Assembly (NCBI GenBank): GCA_016929055.1
Contig: JAFGJN010000057.1
Location: 1 to 43,397 of the forward strand
DNA: 43,397 nucleotides
Direction: 5' to 3'
Source: Candidatus Zhuqueibacterota bacterium
Lineage (GTDB): Bacteria > Zhuqueibacterota > Zhuqueibacteria > Residuimicrobiales > Oceaniaggregativiventaceae
This document shows, piece after piece, positions 25,697 to 33,758 of this stretch. Each line of letters begins with the position of its first letter. Positions within the stretch are counted from its first letter, which is position 1. The translations under genes and the position numbers were made by a program. The notes under the pieces are model-generated. The model was not told where the DNA came from. It saw only the letters and a list, made by a program, of their open reading frames with translations, and did not search any database.

Positions 25697-25753
25697 CCCC
25701 GGATTGGCTGACCCAACCCGACAGGATGCCCTGTGCGGTGCAGCCTGCGAACT
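25697..25753 (+). repeat. dispersed structured repeat, copy 1
   Basis: This 57-base segment aligns with 28520-28577 at about 48 identical positions, in the same orientation. It contains two potential stem-loops: one around CCAACCC, imperfect in this copy, and one CTGTGC-G-GTGCAG that pairs with G-U wobbles when read as plus-strand RNA. Its last two bases overlap the stop codon of the PKD-protein gene. It resembles REP-type intergenic elements. Confidence 0.65.
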
Positions 25754-28208
25754 ATCTCACCAGTGTCACCTTGGCTTGGATGAGTTGATCAGCACAGCGC
25801 ATGCGGATAAAATAGACTCCTGAAGGGGCTGGCATTCGATTGGCGATCAAACCCTCCCAGGTCAGATCATACGCACCTGCTTCGAGCCGCTTGTGCAGCA
25901 GATCGGCAACGCGGCGGCCGCTGACATCATAGACAACCAGGTCAACCCATCCGGATTGGACCACAGTCAGGTGAATTCGAGTCGATTGATTAAAGGGATT
26001 GGGCGCACACGCGAGAGCCATCTGGTGCGGAACAGCGTCGTTGGCGATGGCGAGATCGGTGCTCTGATCGAACTGGATGATCGGCATGGCGCCAAAAAGC
26101 TGATCCAGAGCAACCCAGACATCAAGATTACCGCCGATGGTGTTGACATGGTGCCGGGTGGCCGCATCCACTTGGTCATCGATATCGTTAAATGAAAAGA
26201 TAAAACGGTAAGGCGTTCCGGGATCTGGAAGAGCGGTAAGTTGCAAAGCTGCTTCACCCTGCCACCCGCTTTCGCCGACCTTGAGTTGCGTCACACAGAC
26301 GGGAGGGACTTTTGCCGACCGGTCTGCATGCGGCCCGATCAGGGGATTGACCGTTCCCCACTCCAGCCATGGATGAAGGCGAATATCTTCGGCCTGATAG
26401 AGCGTCCGCACCGGTTCATCCGGCGCAAAAACCAGCTTGAAGGCATCGAATTTTGGCCCTCCTCCATCGCGTGCGAATATGGCCTCGATACAGTCATTCA
26501 AATAGTATTTGCTGATTCCCTGACTTCCTTGAGGATCGTCGGCAAAACTGCTCAAAGGAGTTGTGTGGCCGATGATATTATCCTCGATTGTAAACCCGAT
26601 ATACCAAAGGTCAAGGCCATTCCAGGCCATTCGATAGGAAGCAGTGAGGTCATCGGAAGAAAAAGGGTTATCCGGATTGTCGGTGCTCGATATCTCTTCC
26701 ACCTCTGGCCAATCGGAGAGATCCCCGTCAATGACGATATTATTGGCTTGGCGGACGGTATAATTTTTTTGTTCCGCTTCATAAACCTGAATATAGTCTG
26801 TTTTGCTCATCACATCCTGGTCGATGCCGTCGCTGACTGTCAAGGTCACGGAGTAAAGGCCTGGAGTGCGGTAAATATGGGTCGGATTGGCGTCCTGACT
26901 GGTTTCGCCGTCACCAAAATCCCATAGTTGGCTCTGAATATTGCCTGTGCTTTGATTCTTGAACGAGACGCGAAATGGCGACGGTCCGGCTGTCAGGTCG
27001 GCATAAAAATCCGCTTTGACGATAAATGAACAGGGCAAATCAAAAATTCCATACCAGGGCAGCCCGCTGTTGTTGCCGACTGCTATATAGTTATCTCGTT
27101 GGAGAGTGGCTACGGATGCAAATTGGTCCGCACTCGATGATTCAACCCATCCGCTGCAATAGAGATATCCGGCGTTATCGACGCGGGCCAGCCATCCGCG
27201 AGACGACTGGCTGCCGTAAATGATATATCCCAACTGTGTTGCGCCGTCCTGGTCCAGCCGCATATTCCAGACACCGGAACCGATTTCCGGGTAATAGCGC
27301 AGCCAAAGCTCGTTGTCCGAGTTGTCAAATCCCTGCAGCATCAGACGCCGGGCGCCGCCAATTTCCCGGCTGAGAAGCACATAACCCGTGGAAAGATTGG
27401 CCAGTATAACCAGGGGACGGATTTTTGTCCCCGCCACTTGCGGAATAGTGGACCAAATCAGTGTGCCATCGGCGCCATATTTTAACATCGCATAGTCGGC
27501 AAAATCATAGCGCCCTTCTTCGGGAGAATGATAGGCATAGGCCAGGACAACATAGTCGCTACCTGCGGAACAGACGTCGTAAAATGAAAAACCATCAAAA
27601 AATGTTCCATCCACGTTTTGTCCGCTCAAAGGGGTTCGAATCGTTCGAGTGATTTCGAGATCGGAATTCACCAGGCTCAAGACCCCGATCTGCAAGTCCT
27701 CATCCATATCCCATCCACCGACCAGGCAAAACGAGTTCCCTGAAGCCACCGCTTTTTCCAGATAGCCATCTGCCAGCCAAGTCACTGCCGCTTCGACACC
27801 CGATACTGGCATCCCGGTAATCGGGTCGATAACAATCTGCACCATACCGGTCGGCCCTGTTCCCAGAGTCGGCGCAGTATCAAAACCACTTGAAAACATC
27901 ACAAATTCATTCGGAGTGGAAGGCATGGGCAGCAGAAAAAGAGGCGGAAACAAAAGAGCGGTTGATGGATACTCTACAAGCGAGCAATCACCCTGGCGGT
28001 AGAGATTGAGATGGTACTGATGGGGTGCGATTTCGGTATAGCCGCCAATGAATTTTTTCCCCTGGATTTGCACGACGTCAGAAAAAGTGGCATCCGGCTT
28101 GCCAGTAAACGTCTCTTCACAAATGGGCAAGATAGAATACTGGCCGTACAAAGAACAAACCCCGAATAACACCAGTGCCCAAAACAGGAGCATACTTTTG
28201 TTGTTCAT
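25752..28208 (-). CDS. secreted PKD/CBM9-like protein with a C-terminal sorting module
   Basis: The 818-residue protein starts with signal peptide MNNKSMLLFWALVLFGVCSLYGQ. ATG 28208 follows AAAGGAGAATCC, so the longer open frame to 28259 is not used. Residues about 25-390 are a repetitive beta region resembling secreted propeller proteins (GGWDMDEDLQIGVLSLV, GYVLLSREIGGARRL). A PKD domain lies at about 400-480 (LWDFGDGETSQDANPTHIY). A CBM9-like domain lies at about 485-705 (IVIDGDLSDWPEV, MAWNGLDLWYIGFTIEDN), a fold that binds sugar chain ends in xylanases. The sorting module from about 733 has CAPNPFNQSTRIHLTV and ends in AKVTLVR. No catalytic motif is visible. Function as a surface sugar-binding or structural protein is inferred. 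Confidence 0.82.
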   Translation of the reverse strand: MNNKSMLLFWALVLFGVCSLYGQYSILPICEETFTGKPDATFSDVVQIQGKKFIGGYTEIAPHQYHLNLYRQGDCSLVEYPSTALLFPPLFLLPMPSTPNEFVMFSSGFDTAPTLGTGPTGMVQIVIDPITGMPVSGVEAAVTWLADGYLEKAVASGNSFCLVGGWDMDEDLQIGVLSLVNSDLEITRTIRTPLSGQNVDGTFFDGFSFYDVCSAGSDYVVLAYAYHSPEEGRYDFADYAMLKYGADGTLIWSTIPQVAGTKIRPLVILANLSTGYVLLSREIGGARRLMLQGFDNSDNELWLRYYPEIGSGVWNMRLDQDGATQLGYIIYGSQSSRGWLARVDNAGYLYCSGWVESSSADQFASVATLQRDNYIAVGNNSGLPWYGIFDLPCSFIVKADFYADLTAGPSPFRVSFKNQSTGNIQSQLWDFGDGETSQDANPTHIYRTPGLYSVTLTVSDGIDQDVMSKTDYIQVYEAEQKNYTVRQANNIVIDGDLSDWPEVEEISSTDNPDNPFSSDDLTASYRMAWNGLDLWYIGFTIEDNIIGHTTPLSSFADDPQGSQGISKYYLNDCIEAIFARDGGGPKFDAFKLVFAPDEPVRTLYQAEDIRLHPWLEWGTVNPLIGPHADRSAKVPPVCVTQLKVGESGWQGEAALQLTALPDPGTPYRFIFSFNDIDDQVDAATRHHVNTIGGNLDVWVALDQLFGAMPIIQFDQSTDLAIANDAVPHQMALACAPNPFNQSTRIHLTVVQSGWVDLVVYDVSGRRVADLLHKRLEAGAYDLTWEGLIANRMPAPSGVYFIRMRCADQLIQAKVTLVR

Positions 28209-28273
28209 GGATTCTCCTTTCCCCGTAAGAAGACGGTTACATAAATGAAACCTTTCCACAAACCTCTACCTGA

Positions 28274-28302
28274 ATAATACACTAATTATGAGATTCAGGC
28301 AA
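28274..28302 (-). promoter_or_regulatory. sigma70-type promoter candidate for the PKD-protein gene
   Basis: On the minus strand TTGCCT and TATTAT are 17 bases apart. Transcription would start about 60 bases before the start codon at 28208. The -10 matches 5 of 6 bases, which makes this one of the better promoter candidates here. Confidence 0.55.
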
Positions 28303-28519
28303 TAGCAAAATATGTCGCTCCAGCAGAATTCAAATGTCTCGGGATCGTGTTGAGCCAAAAAGCTGTCGCCACTGCGCAGCTGTAGGCCAATTACTATCTT
28401 TGGTAGTCGTTTGCCGGCACCATCAGCTGAAAGGTATAGCAAAGACGTTCTATATCCGTGCCGTCGACCGCAAAATCACCAGCAAAAACTTGACTGTGTA
28501 TACCGGCGATCCCCCATCG

Positions 28520-28577
28520 CCCCGGAGTGGCTGCCCCAACCCGGCAGAGTGCCCTGTACGGTACAGCTTGCCCAACT
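28520..28577 (+). repeat. dispersed structured repeat, copy 2
   Basis: This 58-base segment pairs with 25697-25753. It can form two perfect stem-loops: CTGCC-CCAACCC-GGCAG and CTGTAC-G-GTACAG. Differences between the copies fall largely in the stems. It lies about 68 bases past the trkH stop and well upstream of the PKD gene start. Confidence 0.65.
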
Positions 28578-28644
28578 CAAAGGAGGGTGCTCCCCTTATT
28601 TTTTTTCAGCACCGGCAAAACACCAGATCAACGTTCTGTTGCAC

Positions 28645-30099
28645 TCAATAGGCAACCGTGCTTTTCCATTGAGCCGGCGTGATAAAGATAACAAGAGCAT
28701 AGACTTCCAGTCGGCCCAAAAGCATGGTCAGCGACAGCAACCATTTGCCCGCAGCGGGTATGTGGGCAAAGTTTCCAGTCGATCCGACGGATCCCAAACC
28801 CGGACCGACATTACCCATGGCTGCAACAGTGCCCGAAAACGCACTGAGCAGATCAACACCCATGGCTGATAAAAGCACCGAAGAGAAAAAAACGATAATC
28901 AAATAGACCATGATATAGAGAATGCTTTTCAGGGCGACCTCTTCTTTAAGAGCTATACCGTCTATTCGAATTGGAATAACCGCATTGGGGTGCATCGCCA
29001 TGCGAATTTGATTGACGAATGATTTAAAAAGAATCACCATGCGATCGACTTTGATACCGCCGGATGTCGACCCCGAACTGGCGCATTGCAGGGCGAAAAA
29101 AATCAACAACAATCGCGAAAAGCCGGGCCAGATGGCTGTATCGGTCGTGGCAAAGCCGGTCGAGGTTCCGACCGAAATGATATTAAAAGAGGCATAGCGC
29201 AAGGCCTGAAAGAGGCTTTTATTTTGTACCAGATAGAGATCCAATGAAGCAAAGATGACGCCCAGCAAAAGCATCAACAGATAGTAGCGCATCACGGAGG
29301 AAGCGAAAAGCTGTTTGAATTTGCCGGTTATTGCAGAAAACAGCAGAACGAAATTGATACCGGATAAAATCATAAATATGATGACGACCACCTCGATTGC
29401 AGTCGAGTGGTAATAAGCGATGCTAGCGTTGCGTGGAGAAAATCCACCGGTTGCGATGGTGGCAAAGGCATGAGTGACAGCGTCGAACAGGGACATGCCG
29501 CATAAAACAAGAGTCCCTGTTTCTAAAAAGGTCAATACCAGGTAGACGCCGACAAGGATCTGAATTGCCCGCCGGGCGCGAAGATGAAAATTGTGCTGCA
29601 TTACCGATGATATTTCTTTCTTGAACAATAGAATCTCTGCAATACCGATATAGGGCAGAATGGAGAGGACAAAAATGATGATACCGATCCCGCCGATCCA
29701 ATGCGTAGCGGCGCGCCAGAAAAGCAAGCCTTTGGGTACGACTTCGATATCGATCAGAATAGTCGAACCCGTTGTGGTGAAACCGGAGACACTTTCGAAC
29801 CAGGCATTGGTGAAATCAAATACGCCGCCCCAAAGGATATAGGGCAGGACGCCGATCAGGCAGGAAGAAAGCCAGCTCAGAACAACGATCAACAACCCCT
29901 CTTTGTTGGTAATGTTGTCCGTCGAAGGGACGAAAATCAGAAGGAAACAGCCGAGCAATGTCGCTACAATCCCGCTGTACAGCAAGGGCAAAAAAGCAGC
30001 ATCCTTGTAAAACAATGACAAACCAGCCGATAGAAACATAAAAAAAGCGTTGAGGAACAGCGCCAAAGCCACATAGCGCAAGACGACACCGATTCTCAT
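28645..30099 (-). CDS. trkH: TrkH/KtrB-family potassium transporter subunit
   Basis: The 484-residue integral membrane protein has about ten hydrophobic segments. The four pore-loop signatures are VSGFTTTGST, FATIATGGFSP, SVGTSTGFATTD and AAMGNVGPGLGSVG, each with the selectivity-filter glycine. The length is normal for TrkH. It would form the K+-conducting subunit in the inner membrane. Its usual cytosolic regulator TrkA/KtrA is not next to it. Instead the start overlaps the stop of the preceding sensor-HAMP gene by 4 bases (ATGA), so the two are translationally coupled. Confidence 0.93.
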   Translation of the reverse strand: MRIGVVLRYVALALFLNAFFMFLSAGLSLFYKDAAFLPLLYSGIVATLLGCFLLIFVPSTDNITNKEGLLIVVLSWLSSCLIGVLPYILWGGVFDFTNAWFESVSGFTTTGSTILIDIEVVPKGLLFWRAATHWIGGIGIIIFVLSILPYIGIAEILLFKKEISSVMQHNFHLRARRAIQILVGVYLVLTFLETGTLVLCGMSLFDAVTHAFATIATGGFSPRNASIAYYHSTAIEVVVIIFMILSGINFVLLFSAITGKFKQLFASSVMRYYLLMLLLGVIFASLDLYLVQNKSLFQALRYASFNIISVGTSTGFATTDTAIWPGFSRLLLIFFALQCASSGSTSGGIKVDRMVILFKSFVNQIRMAMHPNAVIPIRIDGIALKEEVALKSILYIMVYLIIVFFSSVLLSAMGVDLLSAFSGTVAAMGNVGPGLGSVGSTGNFAHIPAAGKWLLSLTMLLGRLEVYALVIFITPAQWKSTVAY

Positions 30100-30860
30100 T
30101 TCGCTTCATCCCGACTTTTCACGGTTTGGCACAATTGGCCGATCGATTCAGAAAGCTCGGCAATTTCATCTTTTGTTTCGATCGTTACCTTGTAAGGCAT
30201 TCGCTCTTGGACAAAGCGTTTGACGCGGTCGGTGATGGTAACAATCGGCTTGACCATATAGTGATTGACAAAATAATTTAAGATCACGATAAACAGCACC
30301 GCAGCAATGATAGCTACAAGACCCGGCATCACCGCTCGATTGGATCGTTGTTTCAAATCGGATGCCGTGCGATACATGGCCGCTGTATTGATTCTCTGTA
30401 ATTCCTGGACCGCCGTCTTGACATCCAAAAACGCTTCATGCACATCCTGGCAGTACCACTCGAGATTGCCTTCCCGTGGCGTGTCGACGATAGGCCGCTG
30501 CCAGAATTTCCAATAGAGATCGTATTTGAGTCGAATTGAATCCAGCAAGGTTTTTTCACCAGGCACGGTAATGTTGCTGTAGGCAAAAGAGAGCTGAGCC
30601 GAAAAGAGACTGTCAGATCTTGTCAACAGTGTGCGTCCCTGCTCCCATTTGCCTAGCATGAGCAATAAAATAGCGCTGTCGCCCCGCTCCAGCGCCTCGA
30701 TCATACCCGTGGAAGCGTGAATACTGCGATAATTGTCATCCAAAAGCGCCTGCACGGAAAAGCCTGTCGATTTCAGTTCATAGATCGACCACAATCCCGC
30801 CACAGCCAACATGATAACCAGAATCAGAAACCCGGAAACGATCTTGCCTCTCAGGCCCAT
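30096..30860 (-). CDS. membrane sensor/HAMP protein lacking a kinase domain (KinB-sensor-like)
   Basis: The 254-residue protein has a first transmembrane segment at about residues 8-28 (GFLILVIMLAVAGLWSIYEL), a helical periplasmic domain of about 145 residues and a second transmembrane segment near 178-205. A HAMP domain follows with VKPIVTITDRVKRF and TKDEIAELSESIGQL, and the protein ends at SRDEAK. Histidine kinases and chemoreceptors continue past HAMP; this one stops there. ATG 30860 follows GAGGTGCTCT; an earlier in-frame start at 30878 lacks a ribosome-binding site. The ATGA overlap with trkH implies coordinated, near-equimolar production. The domain resembles the four-helix sensor domain of KinB-type kinases, a weak match by eye. 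A role in potassium or osmotic signalling is inferred from coupling only. Confidence 0.8.
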   Translation of the reverse strand: MGLRGKIVSGFLILVIMLAVAGLWSIYELKSTGFSVQALLDDNYRSIHASTGMIEALERGDSAILLLMLGKWEQGRTLLTRSDSLFSAQLSFAYSNITVPGEKTLLDSIRLKYDLYWKFWQRPIVDTPREGNLEWYCQDVHEAFLDVKTAVQELQRINTAAMYRTASDLKQRSNRAVMPGLVAIIAAVLFIVILNYFVNHYMVKPIVTITDRVKRFVQERMPYKVTIETKDEIAELSESIGQLCQTVKSRDEAK

Positions 30861-31234
30861 AGAGCACCTCACTCGCAATCGTAAACGATCAGCTCATCGC
30901 TTGACCGACTGTCAGGCAATCGATTCATTTTATTGATTTTTTTAATAGATATCAAGTCAATAATTGCAGTGTACACCCTCAGAATTGCTGTTGGGGGTCG
31001 AAGCCCTGAAAAAAAGCGATACTATTTGTGAATATTAAACCATTTTTTCTTGTTGTAAATATATAAATAGCTGTTGCATTTTGTTGTGTGTTGTTCGTTC
31101 GATTCAAGCCCCGTTTAACCACCGAATTGAGCCGCTTTTATCCCAGGGTCGAAAAGAAACGCTTTCCCCTCCTGAGCGGGTTTGTAATCGGCATTTTATG
31201 CATGACAGCCAAACCGTTGAAAGGAGAATCAAAA
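30861..31234. other. AT-rich divergent intergenic region
   Basis: These 374 bases separate the sensor-trkH operon (minus) and the coiled-coil pair (plus). The minus-strand promoter candidate lies at 30927-30955. The part from about 31020 to 31080 is very AT-rich and may contain the plus-strand promoter, though no clean -35/-10 pair was found. A plus-strand frame open from 31088 lacks a ribosome-binding site before 31235. Confidence 0.45.
30927..30955 (-). promoter_or_regulatory. strong sigma70-type promoter candidate for the sensor-trkH operon
   Basis: On the minus strand TTGATA and TAAAAT are exactly 17 bases apart. Each matches 5 of 6 consensus bases. The implied transcription start near 30920 gives a leader of about 60 bases. 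Confidence 0.6.
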
Positions 31235-31519
31235 ATGAACGATCGACAAGCTTTTATCGATAAGATGACTGCCAAAATGAAGGAATGGGACGCCAAAATC
31301 GACAAATTGGAAGCCAAAGCGGATTCCGTCAAAGCCGATGCACGCGGCGCATACAACAAACAAATCAAAGAACTGCACAACAAAAAGGCCGAAACGCAAC
31401 AAAAACTCAAAGAGATAGAACAAGCGGGCGCGAATGCCTGGCAAGAACTGCAAGAGGGGCTTGAAAAGAGCTGGACAACGCTGGAAGATTCGCTTAAAAA
31501 CGCTCTCTCCAAGTTTTGA
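31235..31519 (+). CDS. small coiled-coil protein, sll1863-like stress-response family
   Basis: The 94-residue cytosolic protein is almost entirely heptad-rich helix (FIDKMTAKMKEWDAKIDKLE through ETQQKLKEIEQAGANAWQEL). It ends with LEKSWTTLEDSLKNALSKF. The pattern matches small bacterial coiled-coil proteins related to cyanobacterial sll1863, linked to stress in that organism from recall. ATG 31235 follows AAAGGAGAATC, and nothing upstream in the open frame has coding character. It is followed 45 bases later by a lipoprotein with a homologous-looking C-terminus. The function is unknown. Confidence 0.78.
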   Translation: MNDRQAFIDKMTAKMKEWDAKIDKLEAKADSVKADARGAYNKQIKELHNKKAETQQKLKEIEQAGANAWQELQEGLEKSWTTLEDSLKNALSKF

Positions 31520-31564
31520 TTAACGACTGGAAAAAATATTTACAGCCACAAAGCGGAGGTGAAC

Positions 31565-32089
31565 ATGTTCCAACATGCAATCGAAAAAAATGGCGATAAG
31601 CGCTGGTACATGCGCGTGAATCGATCGCTACCCATTGTGCTGGCCCTTGCTGTTCTCGGCCTTTTGGCGACGGGCTGTGTAAAAAAGTCCAGTGAAGAGG
31701 AAAAAGCAGCGGCTAAAAAGGCCTCTATGGAAAACATCAAACAGGAAGCACAAGACCTGGTTTCGGCAATCGGGAGCTATGGCGTCGAGCAGAGAGAAGA
31801 AGCGATCACAAAGCTGGGGACGGCGGTAGATGATATGGAGAGCCGAATACAAACTCTGCAGCAGCGTCTGGAGGAAAAGAGTGCTCAAATGGATGAGCAG
31901 GCACGCGAAACCGCCGAAGCGGAATTGGATGAGCTGCGCGAACATCAGAAAAAACTGGCAACCCGTTATGAGGAGCTGAAAAGCGGCTCTGCCGATGCCT
32001 GGGAACAAATGAAAAGCGGCTTTCTCGAGGCCTATACGGCTGTATCCGAAGCCGCGGCAAAAGCGGAAAAAGAATTGAAATCCAACTAG
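31565..32089 (+). CDS. coiled-coil lipoprotein, paralogue-like partner of the preceding protein
   Basis: The 174-residue protein has an N-terminal hydrophobic segment SLPIVLALAVLGLLATGC, whose LLATGC is a textbook lipobox; the mature chain would start at the Cys at about residue 39. The rest is charged helix with heptads (DDMESRIQTLQQRLEEKSAQM). A C-terminal stretch (ADAWEQMKSGFLEAYTAVSEA) parallels the ANAWQELQEGLEKSWTTLEDS end of the previous protein. ATG 31565 follows GGAGG at 5 bases. The Met at 31610 is also possible and gives a tighter lipoprotein signal of 21 residues. The two genes are probably one operon. Confidence 0.75.
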   Translation: MFQHAIEKNGDKRWYMRVNRSLPIVLALAVLGLLATGCVKKSSEEEKAAAKKASMENIKQEAQDLVSAIGSYGVEQREEAITKLGTAVDDMESRIQTLQQRLEEKSAQMDEQARETAEAELDELREHQKKLATRYEELKSGSADAWEQMKSGFLEAYTAVSEAAAKAEKELKSN

Positions 32090-32109
32090 TTCTGCACAAA
32101 TAAGAATTG

Positions 32110-32162
32110 AAACGCACCAGGTCATTCTTGCTCGCATCGATACTCGAGCCCCTGGTGCGTTT
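32110..32162. terminator. bidirectional terminator hairpin
   Basis: AAACGCACCAGG and CCTGGTGCGTTT form a perfect 12-bp stem with a 29-base loop. It lies between the convergent coiled-coil lipoprotein gene and the FN3 protein gene. The A/T ends of the stem suit termination in both directions. Confidence 0.65.
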
Positions 32163-32246
32163 CTGCTTCGTTCGGACGGAAGAGCGCGGAACGATCATTT
32201 TGAGCCAACAGAGCGGGTACAGCGTTTAGCTCGAGCAGAACGGCAA

Positions 32247-33614
32247 TCACTTTTCCGGCCGGATTTCAACAACAAAGCAGCCGTAACGCCGGGCCGGATC
32301 CTCCTCGTTCGTATAGAGGTGCTCGATTTTGTTATAGGCAGCGATCAGATCATCGCCCCACACGGCCAAATCCGGCGATGAATTATATTTTCGATCTTGA
32401 AACAAAGCTCTGGTCTGCACGGATTTATCCCTCAAATCGATCGTCGACAGAGCGATATCGTGGTACCAATACGCTGTGCCGGGATAGTTCATATTCGATT
32501 TATAGACCAGCCAGAAACGATCGCCGGCCTGCACCCCTTTGGCATAACGGTTGCGCACTCGGTCGTTGATCAGCAGTCGGTCGTGGAATTGCCGGCCGTC
32601 GAAAAAGACGGCGTATAGAGGCTCATAGTCCTCGCCGCTGCGGCTGTAGGGCTGCAAATCGGAATAGAGGATGATCAATTCGTCCTCAAAGACGGATAGA
32701 GAAGGACCATAGGCAAAATCGCTGCCAGAATTGTTGTAGACAAAAACCGAGTCGCCAAAAGCTCTGCGGATCGGATCAAATTCCCGAAGCACGATTTGCG
32801 TTTTCCATTTATACAACCCTCCGTTCGGATCATCATACTGATCGAGTGAAACCACCCACAGGCGATCGCGCCAGCTCTCGATCCCTCCCTCCCATGCTCG
32901 AGCGTCGGCCTGGGCGCCGGTGCTGCGCACAAGTATTTCAAACGTCTGGGTTGTTAAATCATAGACCCCGATTCCCATTCGATAATAGGCCTTGGACAGT
33001 TCGATGTCATTCCAGGTGATATAGAGCTTGTCCTGATGCACCGTGGCATCCTGAATGCCGATATAGCTCGTCGTATACTCGACCAGACGCTTTTGCTCGA
33101 GCAGTCGATAGCTGCGGTCATAAATCGACAGATAGAGGCCTTCCATTACACCTCTCTGCTCGTCGGTCAGGACCTCCACTGAATAGAGTTTATCCCCATA
33201 CACTTCGATGGCCGGATAAAGCGAGCCCTGAATAAAGCTCGGCAAGGGGAACTCTGTTGAGATCCGTCTGTTTTGCCAGCTCTTTTCCTGTTCCGGAGCG
33301 GTTTTTACCGTCAACACCGGGCTCAGCCGATGCGGTCTTTCATCGATGCGCACGCGGATTTGGTAACGGGTATCGGGCTCGAGAAAAATCAACGAGTAAG
33401 GACGCTCAAAAATTTGGTCACAACTTTGCCAGTGCCTCTCCCCTTCTTGGCGATAAAAGAGCGAGCTGCCCGATTGAGAATTAGCCCAGTTCAGCAGCAC
33501 AAAAGTGCTGGAAAGTTCTAGAACCGAGAGCTCGACGTCGCCATAATCCGGGAGCGGTGTCTCGACGGATTTACAGCACAACAACAGCAACAGGCCCACT
33601 GACAAAGTTTTCAT
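32247..33614 (-). CDS. secreted FN3/beta-propeller-like protein, probable lipoprotein
   Basis: The 455-residue protein begins MKTLSVGLLLLLCCKS, a hydrophobic signal followed by two Cys residues. The lipobox is imperfect because Leu precedes the Cys, so lipidation is uncertain. Residues about 25-105 look like a fibronectin type III domain (LNWANSQSGSSLFYRQEG, then FLEPDTRYQIRVRI). Residues 110-450 contain repeated short beta blades (YPAIEVYGDKLYSVEVL, KLYITWNDIELSKAYY, VFVYNNSGSDFAYGPSLS, SSPDLAVWGDDLIAAYNK), as in sialidase-like beta propellers. ATG 33614 follows GGGAGGTCAA. No catalytic motif is assigned. It lies 144 bases downstream of the GHL6-type gene on the same strand. Confidence 0.65.
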   Translation of the reverse strand: MKTLSVGLLLLLCCKSVETPLPDYGDVELSVLELSSTFVLLNWANSQSGSSLFYRQEGERHWQSCDQIFERPYSLIFLEPDTRYQIRVRIDERPHRLSPVLTVKTAPEQEKSWQNRRISTEFPLPSFIQGSLYPAIEVYGDKLYSVEVLTDEQRGVMEGLYLSIYDRSYRLLEQKRLVEYTTSYIGIQDATVHQDKLYITWNDIELSKAYYRMGIGVYDLTTQTFEILVRSTGAQADARAWEGGIESWRDRLWVVSLDQYDDPNGGLYKWKTQIVLREFDPIRRAFGDSVFVYNNSGSDFAYGPSLSVFEDELIILYSDLQPYSRSGEDYEPLYAVFFDGRQFHDRLLINDRVRNRYAKGVQAGDRFWLVYKSNMNYPGTAYWYHDIALSTIDLRDKSVQTRALFQDRKYNSSPDLAVWGDDLIAAYNKIEHLYTNEEDPARRYGCFVVEIRPEK

Positions 33615-33758
33615 TTGACCTCCCGAATGAAACCTGATTCGTTCCTGCCGGCCGTTTTTTAGCCGGATGTGTAAAAATGCACGGCATTCAAAAAAAGGAA
33701 AATCGAGAAGAAAAAAACACTCGGACGATTGATTTTTTTGTCTCGATCCTGCTCTACC

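Larger units (their letters stand above)
28209..28644. other. intergenic region between trkH and the PKD-protein gene
   Basis: These 436 bases lie between the 3' end of trkH and the start of the PKD-protein gene, both on the minus strand. They hold the promoter candidate at 28274-28302 and the second copy of the structured repeat at 28520-28577. A plus-strand frame through it (28334-28651) is a translation of the repeat and is not supported as a gene. Confidence 0.5.

Noticed and set aside
27610-27650. tRNA-like GGTTCGAATC sequence
   Set aside because: It falls inside the PKD-protein coding sequence and no cloverleaf arms surround it.
28334-28651. Plus-strand protein frame between trkH and the PKD gene
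   Set aside because: The frame runs through the structured DNA repeat; similarity to 25584-25823 reflects the repeat, not a coding gene.
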